The notes beneath the pieces are model-generated. The model worked only from the letters and a program-made list of their open reading frames with translations, was not told the origin of the DNA and did no database searches. From assembly GCA_018842655.1 (NCBI GenBank), contig JAGTWN010000004.1:248001-312000 (forward strand): a DNA stretch of 64,000 nucleotides, written 5' to 3'. Of this stretch, positions 50,402 through 60,125 are shown piece by piece; position 1 is the stretch's first letter; each line of letters opens with the position of its first letter. A program made the translations under genes and the position numbers. The stretch is from Candidatus Pantoea haifensis. Lineage in GTDB: Bacteria > Pseudomonadota > Gammaproteobacteria > Enterobacterales > Enterobacteriaceae.

Positions 50402-50845
50402 TTATTTGTCGTGCAGCGATTCGTCTTCGCGGCAGTCACCCAGCGAGCAGTGTCCATACAGATACAGGCTGTGGTTAGAGAGTTTAATGCCATGACGTGT
50501 TGCGATTTCATGTTGGCGTGTTTCGATTGATTCGTCACTGAATTCAATCACTTTACCGCAATCCAGGCAGATCAGGTGATCGTGATGATGCTGTTGCGTT
50601 AACTCAAAGACAGATTTACCGCCTTCAAAGTTGTGACGGGTCACAATTCCTGCATCATCAAACTGGTTAAGTACGCGATATACGGTCGCCAAACCAATCT
50701 CTTCGCCCATATCGATCAGGCGTTTATATAAGTCTTCCGCGCTGACGTGATGGCATTCAGGTTCCTGAAGCACTTCCAGAATTTTCAGTCTGGGCAGCGT
50801 GACTTTCAGGCCAGCCTTCTTTAATGCGGTATTGTTGTCAGTCAT
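50402..50845 (-). CDS. fur: Ferric uptake regulator
   Basis: The iron-responsive master repressor, 147 residues. The winged helix has the recognition helix GLATVYRVLNQF; the metal sites include HHHDHLICLDC (residues 86-96) with Cys93 and Cys96 of the structural zinc. The C terminus is His/Asp rich (GHCSLGDCREDESLHDK). The gene is preceded by an overlapping uof frame and follows fldA. Confidence 0.98.
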   Translation of the reverse strand: MTDNNTALKKAGLKVTLPRLKILEVLQEPECHHVSAEDLYKRLIDMGEEIGLATVYRVLNQFDDAGIVTRHNFEGGKSVFELTQQHHHDHLICLDCGKVIEFSDESIETRQHEIATRHGIKLSNHSLYLYGHCSLGDCREDESLHDK

Positions 50846-50918
50846 GCGGATTTTGTCCTGTTACTTTAATCACTTTTGTGGCGCTTGGCCTTGAATGTCG
50901 ATCTACACTCATTCTCAT
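50838..50918 (-). CDS. uof: Uof, upstream frame translationally coupled to fur
   Basis: A 26-residue frame starts with ATG at 50918 (MRMSVDRHSRPSATKVIKVT ...) and ends with a TGA inside the first codons of fur, so its stop overlaps the fur start. E. coli has uof in this arrangement; RyhB represses uof and thereby fur. A second in-frame ATG is at 50912. The site in front is weak (ATGAGACGCAA), as expected for an sRNA-sensitive leader. Identification relies on position and overlap. Confidence 0.6.
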   Translation of the reverse strand: MRMSVDRHSRPSATKVIKVTGQNPHD

Positions 50919-50933
50919 TTGCGTCTCATTATA
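50905..50933 (-). promoter_or_regulatory. fur proximal promoter with Fur-box-like sequence
   Basis: A consensus TATAAT (minus strand, 50928-50933) lies about 85 bases before fur. Directly after it AAATGAGAATGAGTGT resembles one Fur-box half arrangement (GATAAT-type repeats), which suggests autoregulation as in E. coli. The match is partial. Confidence 0.45.
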
Positions 50934-51192
50934 GAACTGAAGCACCGAAATGAAAACCGAGGGACGCGCCGAAAATCGCCACAGTCTGTAAGGTATTTAC
51001 AGCGGAAGGGGATTTCTGCAGGAATCAGTTAACATTTCGCTCTACCTCATCTCTGGTCCAGAGAAATAAGCGGATGACCGATGGGGGTATTCTACAGATT
51101 AAACAAAGAAAGTTAAAAAAATGTGGCTATTATTTCTATAGGAAATTCCATTGACTCAATGTGAGCCAGCGCCCACATTGAGTCTGAAAAGG

Positions 51193-51723
51193 TTATGCTT
51201 CGATAATCTCTTTGAGCTGCAGCTCATCAAAAATCTGCTTAACCCATGTCTCGACACGTTCATTTGTCAGTTCAGGCTGACGATCTTCGTCAATGGCCAG
51301 ACCGAGAAAATGTTTATCGTCTGCCAGGCCTTTAGAAGCTTCGAAATGATAGCCTTCAGTTGGCCAGTGACCGACAATCACTGCGCCGTTTGGCTCGATG
51401 ATATCGCGGATGGTGCCCATCGCATCACAGAAGTACTCTGCATAATCTTCCTGATCGCCACAGCCGAACAGGGCGACCAGTTTGCCGTTGAAGTCGATCT
51501 CTTCCAGCGTCGGGAAAAAATCATCCCAGTCGCACTGCGCTTCGCCATAATACCAGGTTGGGATGCCCAGCAGCAGGATGTCAAACGCTTCCAGATCTTC
51601 TTTGGTACTTTTCGCGATGTCATGGACTTCCGCAACGTCTTTACCCAGTTGTTTCTGGATCATTTTTGCAATGTTTTCGGTGTTGCCGGTATCGCTGCCA
51701 AAGAAGATGCCTACGATTGCCAT
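51193..51723 (-). CDS. fldA: Flavodoxin 1
   Basis: A 176-residue FMN-binding electron carrier that supplies radical SAM and other enzymes, including LipA and MiaB-type reactions. The phosphate loop GSDTGNTENIAK is at residues 9-20, and the isoalloxazine-flanking loops (PTWYYGEAQCDWDD; GCGDQEDYAEYFCDA) are present. It is upstream of fur on the same strand. Confidence 0.98.
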   Translation of the reverse strand: MAIVGIFFGSDTGNTENIAKMIQKQLGKDVAEVHDIAKSTKEDLEAFDILLLGIPTWYYGEAQCDWDDFFPTLEEIDFNGKLVALFGCGDQEDYAEYFCDAMGTIRDIIEPNGAVIVGHWPTEGYHFEASKGLADDKHFLGLAIDEDRQPELTNERVETWVKQIFDELQLKEIIEA

Positions 51724-51857
51724 GGGTAAAATAACCTCTTAAATCCTGATGATGAGATGTGTGCCAAAAAGCACATTTCTGCGAATAATAGCAGACGTGA
51801 CAAAAGCGCGGAACTTGTAAAGCCGCGACATTTGTTTTTGCGTGCGTTTTGCGCGCG

Positions 51858-52133
51858 TCAGTCCAGTTTGAGTTGTGCCAGCAGCATTTGTTCAATTAAT
51901 TCGCTGCGGCTGAGATTGCGCTGTTCCGCCAGGGTATTAAGGGCTTCGACGGCTTCGCTGTTCATTTTAAGTTCGACACGGCGTAACCCGCGCCCTTTGT
52001 CACGTTTCAGTTGGTTGCGCTTGTTGATACGCAGTTGTTCATCACGCGAAAGCGGACTGGTTTTAGGGCGACCAGGGCGACGCTCGTCGGCAAACAGATC
52101 AAGCGTAGTGCGGTCAGTGTGTTCTTTTGCCAT
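51858..52133 (-). CDS. ybfE: LexA-regulated protein YbfE
   Basis: A 91-residue, very basic protein (LQRDKGRGLRRVELKMNSEA) with a C-terminal ribbon-helix-helix-like segment (LAEQRNLSRSELIEQMLLAQ). It matches E. coli YbfE. In E. coli it belongs to the LexA regulon; I do not see a convincing LexA box upstream here. It lies between ybfF and fldA. Confidence 0.9.
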   Translation of the reverse strand: MAKEHTDRTTLDLFADERRPGRPKTSPLSRDEQLRINKRNQLKRDKGRGLRRVELKMNSEAVEALNTLAEQRNLSRSELIEQMLLAQLKLD

Positions 52134-52271
52134 GGCTTTGTGAAACTGAATAGGCGCGAGCGAAATTTACGCTGCGCAGATTATTAATTATTGGCCCTTG
52201 CCGCAGTAAAAATAACCGACGGCAAAATTTTAGCGCGCCATCATACTCCACGCTAACCGCGGACGCCAATC

Positions 52272-53063
52272 CTAAACCTTTGCTGCCAGGTATTTGCTTT
52301 TAAAGCGCAAAAAACGCCGCACGCTACGTAACACGGCTTCAGGTTTTTCAGCATGCACCCAGTGTCCTGCACCGCTGATAACGTGAGCATGGGCGGCCGG
52401 AAACTGTTTCAACAAGGCGTCCCGATAACGATTATCCAGATAAGCTGAGTCACCGCCACGAATAAACAGAGCAGGGTGCGGCCACGCAGGCACCTCTTGC
52501 CAGCCCGAAATGGCCGCGTAATTATCCCATAACACCGGCACATTAAACCGCCATTCCCCTTCATGGAAGGATTTAAGGATGAACTGAATCACCCCTTCTT
52601 CAGCAATCACGCTGCGCATGACCTGTGCCGCATCACTACGACGCTGCACACCAGATTCGCTGACGGCATTGATCGCAGCAAAAATGTCGTCATGGCGGCG
52701 GGTTTGATAATCGACCGGCGCTATGTCAATCATCACCAGCTGTTCAAGGCGTTCTGGCGCCAGGGCGCTCATGGTCATGGCTATTTTGCCGCCCATTGAG
52801 TGCCCAATCACTGACACCCGCTCAATTCCGTGCGCATCCAGGGTATCAAACATATCCTGTGCCATCACAGCGTAGCTCATCTCGTCGGCACGCGGCGATA
52901 ATCCATGATTACGGACATCAACCTGGATCAAAGGGCGAGCATCTTTCAATTCCCGCGCCAGCACGCCAAGGTTATCGAGGCTGCCAAAAAGGCCGTGAAT
53001 GAGCAGGATGGGTAAAGAATCAGCGGGTGATTGTTCAGTTTGCAGACGGGCGTTCAAAATCAT
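52272..53063 (-). CDS. ybfF: Esterase YbfF, alpha/beta hydrolase
   Basis: A 263-residue acyl-thioesterase/esterase. The oxyanion loop HGLFGSLDNLG is near residue 23, the nucleophile elbow is GHSMGGK (Ser ~89) and the catalytic His lies in GAGHWVHAEKP near residue 235. It is divergent from seqA. Confidence 0.94.
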   Translation of the reverse strand: MILNARLQTEQSPADSLPILLIHGLFGSLDNLGVLARELKDARPLIQVDVRNHGLSPRADEMSYAVMAQDMFDTLDAHGIERVSVIGHSMGGKIAMTMSALAPERLEQLVMIDIAPVDYQTRRHDDIFAAINAVSESGVQRRSDAAQVMRSVIAEEGVIQFILKSFHEGEWRFNVPVLWDNYAAISGWQEVPAWPHPALFIRGGDSAYLDNRYRDALLKQFPAAHAHVISGAGHWVHAEKPEAVLRSVRRFLRFKSKYLAAKV

Positions 53064-53313
53064 GGCAAAGTTCTTAAGTTTGAGACCTAAGCTTAGGTTA
53101 TCATGGATTCACCTTTTCAGGCGCGCCGGTTCCAGCGGCATTAGGACATATTCTGACTTTTGCCCATAAACCGTTTGAATACTAACAGCCCGCCCGAATT
53201 TAACTTTATAATCCTCGTGTTAGAACCCGCTCACATTCTTAAAAGCTAAAATTTGCTATGGGCTTTTGAGGAATGAAATGGTTCTGTCATGAGAAAAAAC
53301 CGTACGGAATAAG

Positions 53314-53868
53314 ATGAAAACGATCGAAGTTGACGAAGAGCTCTACCGTTATATTGCCAGCCATACGCAGCATATTGGCGAAAGCGCATCGGATATTCTG
53401 CGTCGCATGCTGAAATTTACCGCCGGTCAATCTCAACCTGCGCCCACCGTTGCTCAAAACGCCGCCAGTGCTGATACCAAAGAGGCACAACCGGTGCTGC
53501 GTGCCGAGTCGCGTCCTCAGGATCGCGTGCGTGCGGTACGCGAGCTCCTGCTTTCCGATGAATACGCGGAGCAGAAGCGGGCGGTCAATCGTTTTATGCT
53601 CATTTTGTCAACGCTCTATCGTCTTGATACTACAGCGTTTGCGGAAGCAACTGCCTCGTTACAAGGGCGCACCCGCGTTTATTTTGCAGGTGATGAGCAT
53701 ACGCTGTTGCAAAATGGCACCCATACTAAGCCGAAGCATGTGCCCGGCACACCGTACTGGGTGATTACTAATACCAATACCGGTCGCAAATGCAGCATGG
53801 TTGAACACATCATGTTGTCGATGCAGTTCCCCCAGGAACTGACAGAGAAAGTTTGCGGCACCATTTAA
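53314..53868 (+). CDS. seqA: Replication initiation negative regulator SeqA
   Basis: SeqA binds hemimethylated GATC sites and sequesters oriC. The N-terminal oligomerisation region (MKTIEVDEELYRYIASHTQH) and the C-terminal DNA-binding domain (PYWVITNTNTGRKCSMVEHI, with the two GATC-contacting Asn) are intact. Length is 184. pgm follows after 25 bases, an arrangement conserved in E. coli. Confidence 0.97.
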   Translation: MKTIEVDEELYRYIASHTQHIGESASDILRRMLKFTAGQSQPAPTVAQNAASADTKEAQPVLRAESRPQDRVRAVRELLLSDEYAEQKRAVNRFMLILSTLYRLDTTAFAEATASLQGRTRVYFAGDEHTLLQNGTHTKPKHVPGTPYWVITNTNTGRKCSMVEHIMLSMQFPQELTEKVCGTI

Positions 53869-53893
53869 ACTGAAGCGTCAGGGAGAAGCGCCA

Positions 53894-55532
53894 ATGGCCA
53901 ATCACCCCGTGCCGGGCAACCTGCCCAGCAGAGCGATTTGATTAACGTTGCACAATTAACCTCACAGTATTATGTCCTGCAGCCCGATGTGGCGAACCCG
54001 GAACATGCGGTGAAATTTGGCACATCAGGCCATCGTGGTAGCGCAGGACGTCAAAGCTTCAACGAAATGCATATTCTGGCGATTGCGCAAGCGATAGCTG
54101 AAGAGCGTAAAAAGAACGGTATTACTGGCCCATGTTATGTGGGTAAAGACACACACGCCCTGTCTGAACCGGCTATTCTGTCGGTGCTGGAAGTGCTGGC
54201 CGCGAATGGCGTTGACGTCATCGTGCAGCAGGAGAATGGCTATACGCCCACGCCTGCTATTTCTAACGCCATCCTTGAGTACAACAAGCAGGGCGGCGCG
54301 CTGGCGGATGGCATCGTCATTACGCCATCGCACAACCCGCCGGAAGATGGCGGCATCAAATACAATCCGCCAAATGGTGGACCGGCTGATACCAATGTCA
54401 CTAAAGTGGTAGAGGATCGCGCTAACCAGTTGATCAAAGAGGGCTTAAAAGACGTTAAGCGTCTGAGCCTGAATGAAGCCTGGGCAAGCGGTCACATTGT
54501 CGAGCAAGATCTGATCCAACCTTATGTTGAAGGTCTGGCGCAGGTCATCGACTTTGAGGCGATTCAAAAAGCAGGCCTGAAAATCGGTGTCGATCCGCTT
54601 GGCGGTTCGGGCATGGCGTACTGGCAACGTATTGCCAAGCACTATAAGCTCGATCTCACCATCGTTAATGATGCTATCGATCAAACCTTCCGCTTTATGC
54701 ATCTCGATAAAGACGGTGTGGTGCGCATGGACTGCTCATCTGAGTGCGCAATGGCGGGCCTGCTGGCTTACCGCGACAAATTCGATTTGGCCTTTGGTAA
54801 CGATCCAGACTATGACCGTCACGGTATCGTCACGCCCTCAGGTTTGATGAACCCTAATCACTACCTGGCGGTAGCCATCAACTATTTGTTCCAGAACCGT
54901 CCTCAATGGGGCAAAGACGTTGCGGTAGGTAAAACGCTGGTTTCCAGTGCGATGATCGACCGCGTTGTTAATGACATTGGGCGCAAACTGGTTGAAGTGC
55001 CCGTGGGCTTCAAGTGGTTCGTTGATGGCCTGCATGATGGCAGCTTTGGCTTTGGTGGTGAAGAGAGCGCAGGTGCATCGTTCCTGCGTTTCGATGGCAC
55101 ACCATGGTCAACGGACAAAGATGGCATCATCCTGTGCTTGCTGGCGGCTGAAATTACTGCCGTAACCGGGAAAACCCGCAGCAGCATTATGATGAACTGG
55201 CTGAGCGTTTTGGTGCGCCAAGCTATAACCGTTTACAGGCGTCAGCAACTTCCGCACAGAAAGCGGCGTTGTCGAAGCTTTCTCCAGAAATGGTCAGTGC
55301 GGATACGCTGGCGGGCGATCCGATTACTGCGCGCCTGACAACTGCGCCAGGTAACGGTGCTTCCATCGGTGGCTTGAAAGTCATGACGGAAAACGGCTGG
55401 TTTGCAGCACGACCGTCTGGCACAGAAGACGCTTACAAAATCTATTGTGAAAGCTTCCTCGGCGCAGAGCATCGCGCGCAGATTGAAAAAGAAGCGGTAG
55501 AAATTGTCAGCGAAGTGCTGAAAAACGCCTGA
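53894..55532 (+). CDS. pgm: Phosphoglucomutase (two frameshifts)
   Basis: Pgm interconverts glucose-1-P and glucose-6-P. The phosphoserine loop [11 protein letters not shown], the metal loop DPDYDRHG and the sugar loop [10 protein letters not shown] are all clear. Two homopolymer losses break the frame: C4 at 53905-53908 (one more C gives [19 protein letters not shown]) and A4 at 55171-55174 (one more A gives [19 protein letters not shown]). With both restored the protein has 546 residues, exactly the E. coli length. Confidence 0.95.
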
Positions 55533-55550
55533 TAAAGGCATAAGGAAACA

Positions 55551-55570
55551 GGCGCCGCTGGCGCCTTTTT
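55551..55570 (+). terminator. pgm terminator
   Basis: GGCGCC-gct-GGCGCC followed by TTTTT, about 18 bases after the pgm stop. Confidence 0.85.
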
Positions 55571-55810
55571 ATGGTATTAAACGCCAGCCAGCCCCACCGA
55601 TTCCGCGTTTTACTGACGTTATTTGCCTGTTTTCGCAACCCACTTTAAACCCTTCTGTAACGCTGTTTTAATCTCTTACCTGCCTGAACGTATAAATAAG
55701 TAACTGGGTAAAAATAAGTGGTCTGACGAGGTGTAAAAATGCACAACCAGGCGTAATATTAGACACAGATCACATTCATCCCTTGTTGGCGTAGCGGAAG
55801 GAGGTTAAGG

Positions 55811-56011
55811 ATGTACACAAATTATCCACTTCATAGAATTATTTTGCGTCGTACCCTGGTTATTGTACTGGGCGTGCTGGCGTTACCCGTCATGCTGTTT
55901 CGTCAGGATCGTGCGCGGTTTTACAGTTATCTGCATCGTATGTGGTGTAAAACCAGCGCCAAACCGGTGTGGCTGGCACAGGCAGAAGCGGCAGGCAGTG
56001 ATTTCTGGTAA
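55811..56011 (+). CDS. ybfA: Small membrane-associated protein YbfA (DUF2517)
   Basis: A 66-residue protein close to E. coli YbfA: a single hydrophobic segment ([15 protein letters not shown]) then [28 protein letters not shown] and DFW. AGGAGG precedes the start with a 7-base spacing. Function is unknown. A terminator follows. Confidence 0.9.
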   Translation: MYTNYPLHRIILRRTLVIVLGVLALPVMLFRQDRARFYSYLHRMWCKTSAKPVWLAQAEAAGSDFW

Positions 56012-56025
56012 TAGGTTGGTTGAAT

Positions 56026-56057
56026 AAAAAAGCCTGATCGCGTTATCAGGCTTTTTT
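56026..56057 (+). terminator. ybfA terminator
   Basis: AAAAAAGCCTGAT (56026-56038) pairs with ATCAGGCTTTTTT (56045-56057), a 13-bp stem with T-run. Confidence 0.9.
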
Positions 56058-56166
56058 ATAGCCGTTAGGTTATTCAGAATTCCTTTAACTTTACGTTATG
56101 GCGCTTTCATTGGCGCTATTTTCAGCTACACTTAAACCTCTACAAGTTTTCAGAGGTTGTACAAGT

Positions 56167-57123
56167 ATGAGCGAGAAAATTCCAGTCGGAATCAGTGCGT
56201 GTTTGCTTGGCGAAAGCGTCAGATTTGACGGCGGCCACAAGCGGTTAACCTTCGCCACTGAACAACTCACGCCCTTTGTGCGCTTTGAACCTGTATGCCC
56301 CGAGATGGCTATTGGTCTGCCGACGCCGCGTCCTGCCTTACGTTTGGTTAAGCAGGATGATGACGATCTGCATCTCTGTTTCAGTAAAGATGGCGGAGAA
56401 GAGGTTACGCAGGAGATGCGTGACTGGTCAGCAGCGCGGGTAAAATCACTGCATCACCTGTGTGGTTACATTTTATGCGCTAAATCTCCCAGTTGCGGTA
56501 TGGAACGGGTGCGTGTTTATGAGCCAGACACCAATAACAACCGCAAAGCCGGAACCGGTATTTTTACGACGTTTCTCCGCAAAGAGATGCCGTGGCTGCC
56601 GCTTGAAGAAGATGGTCGCCTGCACGATCCGGTGCTGCGTGAAAATTTTGTCGGGCGCATCTGTGCGCTGCATGAGTTTAACCAAATGTGGAAACAGGGG
56701 CTGACTTCCGCCCGGCTGATTGCGTTTCACACCCGCTACAAACTGCTGTTACTGGCGCATTCTCAGGAAAAATATCGTGAACTCGGGCCGTTTGTTGCAT
56801 CAATGAATCAATGGGATTCTCTCGATGCCTTTGCTTTTGAATATCGCAACAGACTGATGACGCTGATGTCGCATCCGGCTTCGCGTCGTAATCACACCAA
56901 TGTATTGATGCATGCTCAGGGCTACTTCCGGCGTCAACTGAGTTCGCCGCAGCGGCAAGAACTGTCAGCGTTGATTGATCGCTACCGTCAGGGTACGCAG
57001 CCGCTACTGGCACCCATCACAATTATCAAACACTACATGGCGGAATATCCGCACCCGTGGCTGGCGCAGCAACGCTATTTTGATCCTTACCCTGAAGCAT
57101 TGCTCCTGCGCTATGGACAGTAG
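56167..57123 (+). CDS. ybgA: DUF523-DUF1722 protein (TudS-type desulfurase fused to YbgA domain)
   Basis: A 318-residue two-domain protein. The N-terminal DUF523 domain (about 1-150) has three conserved cysteines, in GISACLLGESVRFDG, RFEPVCPE and AKSPSCGMERVRVY; in characterised TudS proteins such cysteines bind a 4Fe-4S cluster that desulfurates thiouracil. The C-terminal DUF1722 domain carries HTRYKLLLLAHSQEKYRELG and INR-like helices, as in E. coli YbgA. The start MSEKIPVG at 56167 is chosen over an upstream GTG/ATG frame. It lies 9 bases before phr, suggesting co-transcription. Confidence 0.85.
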   Translation: MSEKIPVGISACLLGESVRFDGGHKRLTFATEQLTPFVRFEPVCPEMAIGLPTPRPALRLVKQDDDDLHLCFSKDGGEEVTQEMRDWSAARVKSLHHLCGYILCAKSPSCGMERVRVYEPDTNNNRKAGTGIFTTFLRKEMPWLPLEEDGRLHDPVLRENFVGRICALHEFNQMWKQGLTSARLIAFHTRYKLLLLAHSQEKYRELGPFVASMNQWDSLDAFAFEYRNRLMTLMSHPASRRNHTNVLMHAQGYFRRQLSSPQRQELSALIDRYRQGTQPLLAPITIIKHYMAEYPHPWLAQQRYFDPYPEALLLRYGQ

Positions 57124-57132
57124 ACCGACGTT

Positions 57133-58560
57133 ATGACGACCCATTTAATCTGGCTGCGTAATGATTTACGTATTAACGATAATCTGGCGCTACACGCTGC
57201 CTGCCGCGACAGTCAGGCCCAGGTTATCGCTCTCTATATCGCCACGCCGAAACAGTGGCAGCGACATGATATGGCACCCAAACAAGCCGCTTTTATCTAC
57301 CAAAGCGTGCTGCTGCTGCAAGCGGCGCTGGCCGAGCGTGGTATAACGCTGCATTATCATCAGTGTGACGATTTTGCTGCCTCCGTTGATTATCTGGTCG
57401 ACTTTTGCCAGCGTCATGCCGTTGATAACCTCTTTTATAACTATCAGTATGAATTGAACGAGCGCGAGCGTGATGCTAAAGCTGAAAAACGTCTCGATCA
57501 TGCTGGAGTGATTTGCCAGGGCTTTGATGATAGCGTACTGCTGGCTCCTGGCAGCGTTCAAACCGGCGATCGCAAAATGTACAAAGTTTTTACGCCATTC
57601 AGTAAAGCCTTTGTCCGTCGGTTGCATCAGGGATTGCCGGAGTGTGTCACCGCACCAAAAGCGCGTGAAGGCGCACCCTTAAACATCCGTCATGAAATCC
57701 CGCCGTTTGATTACCCCAGCGATGCGTTTGATAGCGAACTTTTTCCTGTCGGTGAAGCCGCTGCGCTCAAACAGTTACGCCATTTTGCCCGGCAATCCCT
57801 GCTAGATTACCCCACACAGCGTGATGCGCCTGCGCTGGATGGCACCAGCCGTTTATCGGTTTATCTGGCAACCGGTGTGTTATCGCCACGCCAGTGTCTG
57901 CATCGCGTTCTGGCTGAACATCCGAACGCACTGAACGATAATCGAGCCCTGACATGGCTTAATGAACTGATTTGGCGCGAGTTTTATCGTCACCTTATGG
58001 TGGCTTATCCAGAGCTGTGTAAACACCAGCCCTTCATTCAGTGGACGCATCGGGTTGCCTGGCAGAAAAACGAGGAGCATTTTTCGGCCTGGAAAGAGGG
58101 CAGAACCGGTTACCCCATCGTTGATGCCGCGATGCGCCAGATGAATACGCTGGGCTGGATGCACAACCGCCTGCGCATGATCACCGCGAGTTTTTTGGTG
58201 AAAGATCTGTTGATCGACTGGCATGAAGGCGAACGCTATTTTATGCAAAAACTGATCGATGGCGACCTGGCCGCCAATAACGGAGGCTGGCAATGGGCGG
58301 CTTCTACCGGCACCGATGCGGCGCCTTATTTTCGCATTTTCAATCCCACTACTCAGGGCGAACGTTTTGATAAGCAGGGGGCATTTATCCGTCACTATTT
58401 GCCGGAGCTCAAGGATGTGCCCGACAGCGATATTCACAAACCGCATGAGTGGGCAAAGAAACACCACAAGACACTCGATTATCCGACGCCAATCGTAGAA
58501 CATAAGGAAGCACGTAAAAAGACATTAAACGCCTTCGAGCGGGCAAAAAATGCAGCCTGA
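57133..58560 (+). CDS. phr: Deoxyribodipyrimidine photo-lyase
   Basis: A class I CPD photolyase of 475 residues using reduced FAD and a folate antenna. The N-terminal Rossmann domain begins MTTHLIWLRNDLRINDNLAL; the FAD-binding domain includes SVYLATGVLSPRQCL, WREFYRHLM, GYPIVDAAMRQMNTLGWMHN and GDLAANNGGWQWAASTGTDA. It follows ybgA by 9 bases and precedes ybgI. Confidence 0.97.
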   Translation: MTTHLIWLRNDLRINDNLALHAACRDSQAQVIALYIATPKQWQRHDMAPKQAAFIYQSVLLLQAALAERGITLHYHQCDDFAASVDYLVDFCQRHAVDNLFYNYQYELNERERDAKAEKRLDHAGVICQGFDDSVLLAPGSVQTGDRKMYKVFTPFSKAFVRRLHQGLPECVTAPKAREGAPLNIRHEIPPFDYPSDAFDSELFPVGEAAALKQLRHFARQSLLDYPTQRDAPALDGTSRLSVYLATGVLSPRQCLHRVLAEHPNALNDNRALTWLNELIWREFYRHLMVAYPELCKHQPFIQWTHRVAWQKNEEHFSAWKEGRTGYPIVDAAMRQMNTLGWMHNRLRMITASFLVKDLLIDWHEGERYFMQKLIDGDLAANNGGWQWAASTGTDAAPYFRIFNPTTQGERFDKQGAFIRHYLPELKDVPDSDIHKPHEWAKKHHKTLDYPTPIVEHKEARKKTLNAFERAKNAA

Positions 58561-58578
58561 GGCGGTCAAGGAGCCGAA

Positions 58579-59322
58579 ATGAATCACTACGAATTAGAGC
58601 AGATTGTTAACCAACAGTTGGATACCCACAGCTTTAGCGATTACGCACCAAACGGGTTGCAGGTTGAAGGCCGCGCCGAGGTCAAAACGCTTATCACGGG
58701 CGTCACGGCCAGCCAGGCGCTGTTGGATGAAGCGGTAGCGCGTAATGCTGATGCGGTGCTGGTTCATCATGGTTATTTCTGGAAGAACGAAGCACCCGTC
58801 ATTAAAGGCATGAAGCGTAATCGCCTGCGTAGTTTGCTCGCTAATGACATAAATTTATACGGCTGGCATTTGCCGCTGGATGCGCATCCGCAACTTGGTA
58901 ATAACGCGCAGTTAGCGAAATTACTTGATATAGACGTGCGCGGCGAAGTGATGCCGCTGGTATGTTGGGGCGAGTTAACGACGCCTGTTTCTGGCGAGGC
59001 GTTTGCGCAACGCATCGCGCAAAAACTTGGGCGTGAGCCTTTGCACTGCGGTGATAATGCGCCAGCGTTGATCCGTCGTGTTGCCTGGTGCAGCGGCGGC
59101 GGGCAAGGCTTTATCGACAACGCTGCGGCGTTTGGCGTAGACGCTTACATAACGGGCGAAGTTTCCGAACAAACGATTCATAGCGCACGCGAGCAAGGCC
59201 TGCATTTCTTTGCGGCGGGGCATCACGCCACCGAACGCGGCGGCATCAAAGCATTAGGCGAATGGCTGGCAGACCACTACGGCCTTGACGTCACCTTCAT
59301 TGATATTCCCAACCCCGCTTAA
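58579..59322 (+). CDS. ybgI: Nif3-like metal-binding hydrolase YbgI
   Basis: A 247-residue Nif3/NGG1p-interacting family protein with a dinuclear metal site. LVHHGYFWKNE provides two histidines, and the C-terminal GHHATERGGIKALG provides another His and Glu. AGGAGCC lies upstream. Its precise reaction is not known. A terminator separates it from the pxp genes. Confidence 0.94.
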   Translation: MNHYELEQIVNQQLDTHSFSDYAPNGLQVEGRAEVKTLITGVTASQALLDEAVARNADAVLVHHGYFWKNEAPVIKGMKRNRLRSLLANDINLYGWHLPLDAHPQLGNNAQLAKLLDIDVRGEVMPLVCWGELTTPVSGEAFAQRIAQKLGREPLHCGDNAPALIRRVAWCSGGGQGFIDNAAAFGVDAYITGEVSEQTIHSAREQGLHFFAAGHHATERGGIKALGEWLADHYGLDVTFIDIPNPA

Positions 59323-59408
59323 TCCCTTTCCAGGTCCTGTAAATTGCAACAGGACCTAAATCTGTTGACACATCTCTGTCACTTTCGCATAACTGTTGGC
59401 TTTATTCA

Positions 59409-59438
59409 GCTCAGCAAACGTCTGGGCTGAGCGTTTTT
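59409..59438 (+). terminator. ybgI terminator
   Basis: GCTCAGC (59409-59415) pairs with GCTGAGC (59426-59432) and is followed by GTTTTT. A second hairpin without T-run occurs at 59332-59357 (AGGTCCTGT/ACAGGACCT). Confidence 0.75.
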
Positions 59439-59469
59439 AACGCAGGCTATTTATGACTGGAGGTGGCTG

Positions 59470-60125
59470 TTGCAACGAGCTCGTTGTTATTTGCTGGGTG
59501 AGCGCGCCGTGGTGCTGGAGCTAGAGCCGCCAGTATCATTAGTGAGTCAGCAACGCATTTGGGGATTGAATCAGCGACTGCAAGCGCATGATGACGTGCT
59601 TGAGGTCATTCCGGGGATGAACAACATCACCATCTTACTGCGCGATCCACAACATAAGGCGTTGGATGCTATTGAACGATTACAGCGTTGGTGGGAAGAG
59701 AGCGAAGCACAGTTACCTGAATCGCGTCAGATAGAAATTCCGGTGATTTACGGCGGTGAGGCCGGGCCGGATCTCAGCGTGGTAGCGGAACATGCCGCCA
59801 TGACGCCACAGCAGGTGGTCGAACTGCACAGCAGCAGCGACTACGTGGTCTATTTTATCGGTTTCCAGCCTGGTTTCCCTATCTGGGTGGTTTAGATCCG
59901 CGCCTGCATACGCCACGCCGGGCTGAACCGCGCGTGCTGGTTCCGGCAGGCTCGGTAGGCATTGGCGGCAGCCAGACCGGCGTTTATCCGCTCGCCACGC
60001 CTGGCGGCTGGCAATTGCTTGGTCAAACACATGTTGCGCTATTCGATCCTCAGCAACAACCGCCCACGTTATTACGTCCCGGAGATATCGTCCGTTTTGT
60101 GCCACAAAAGGAGGGCGTATGTTAA
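59470..60125 (+). CDS. pxpB: 5-oxoprolinase subunit PxpB (YbgJ, frameshifted)
   Basis: PxpB and PxpC form the ATP-dependent kinase part of prokaryotic 5-oxoprolinase. The protein starts at the TTG at 59470 ([17 protein letters not shown]) after GGAGGT. Conserved blocks [11 protein letters not shown] and [20 protein letters not shown] are followed by a break in the C3 run 59877-59879; a fourth C gives [20 protein letters not shown] and then [20 protein letters not shown] to PQKEGVC. Repaired length is about 218 residues, the E. coli length. The stop overlaps pxpC by 7 bases. Confidence 0.94.
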
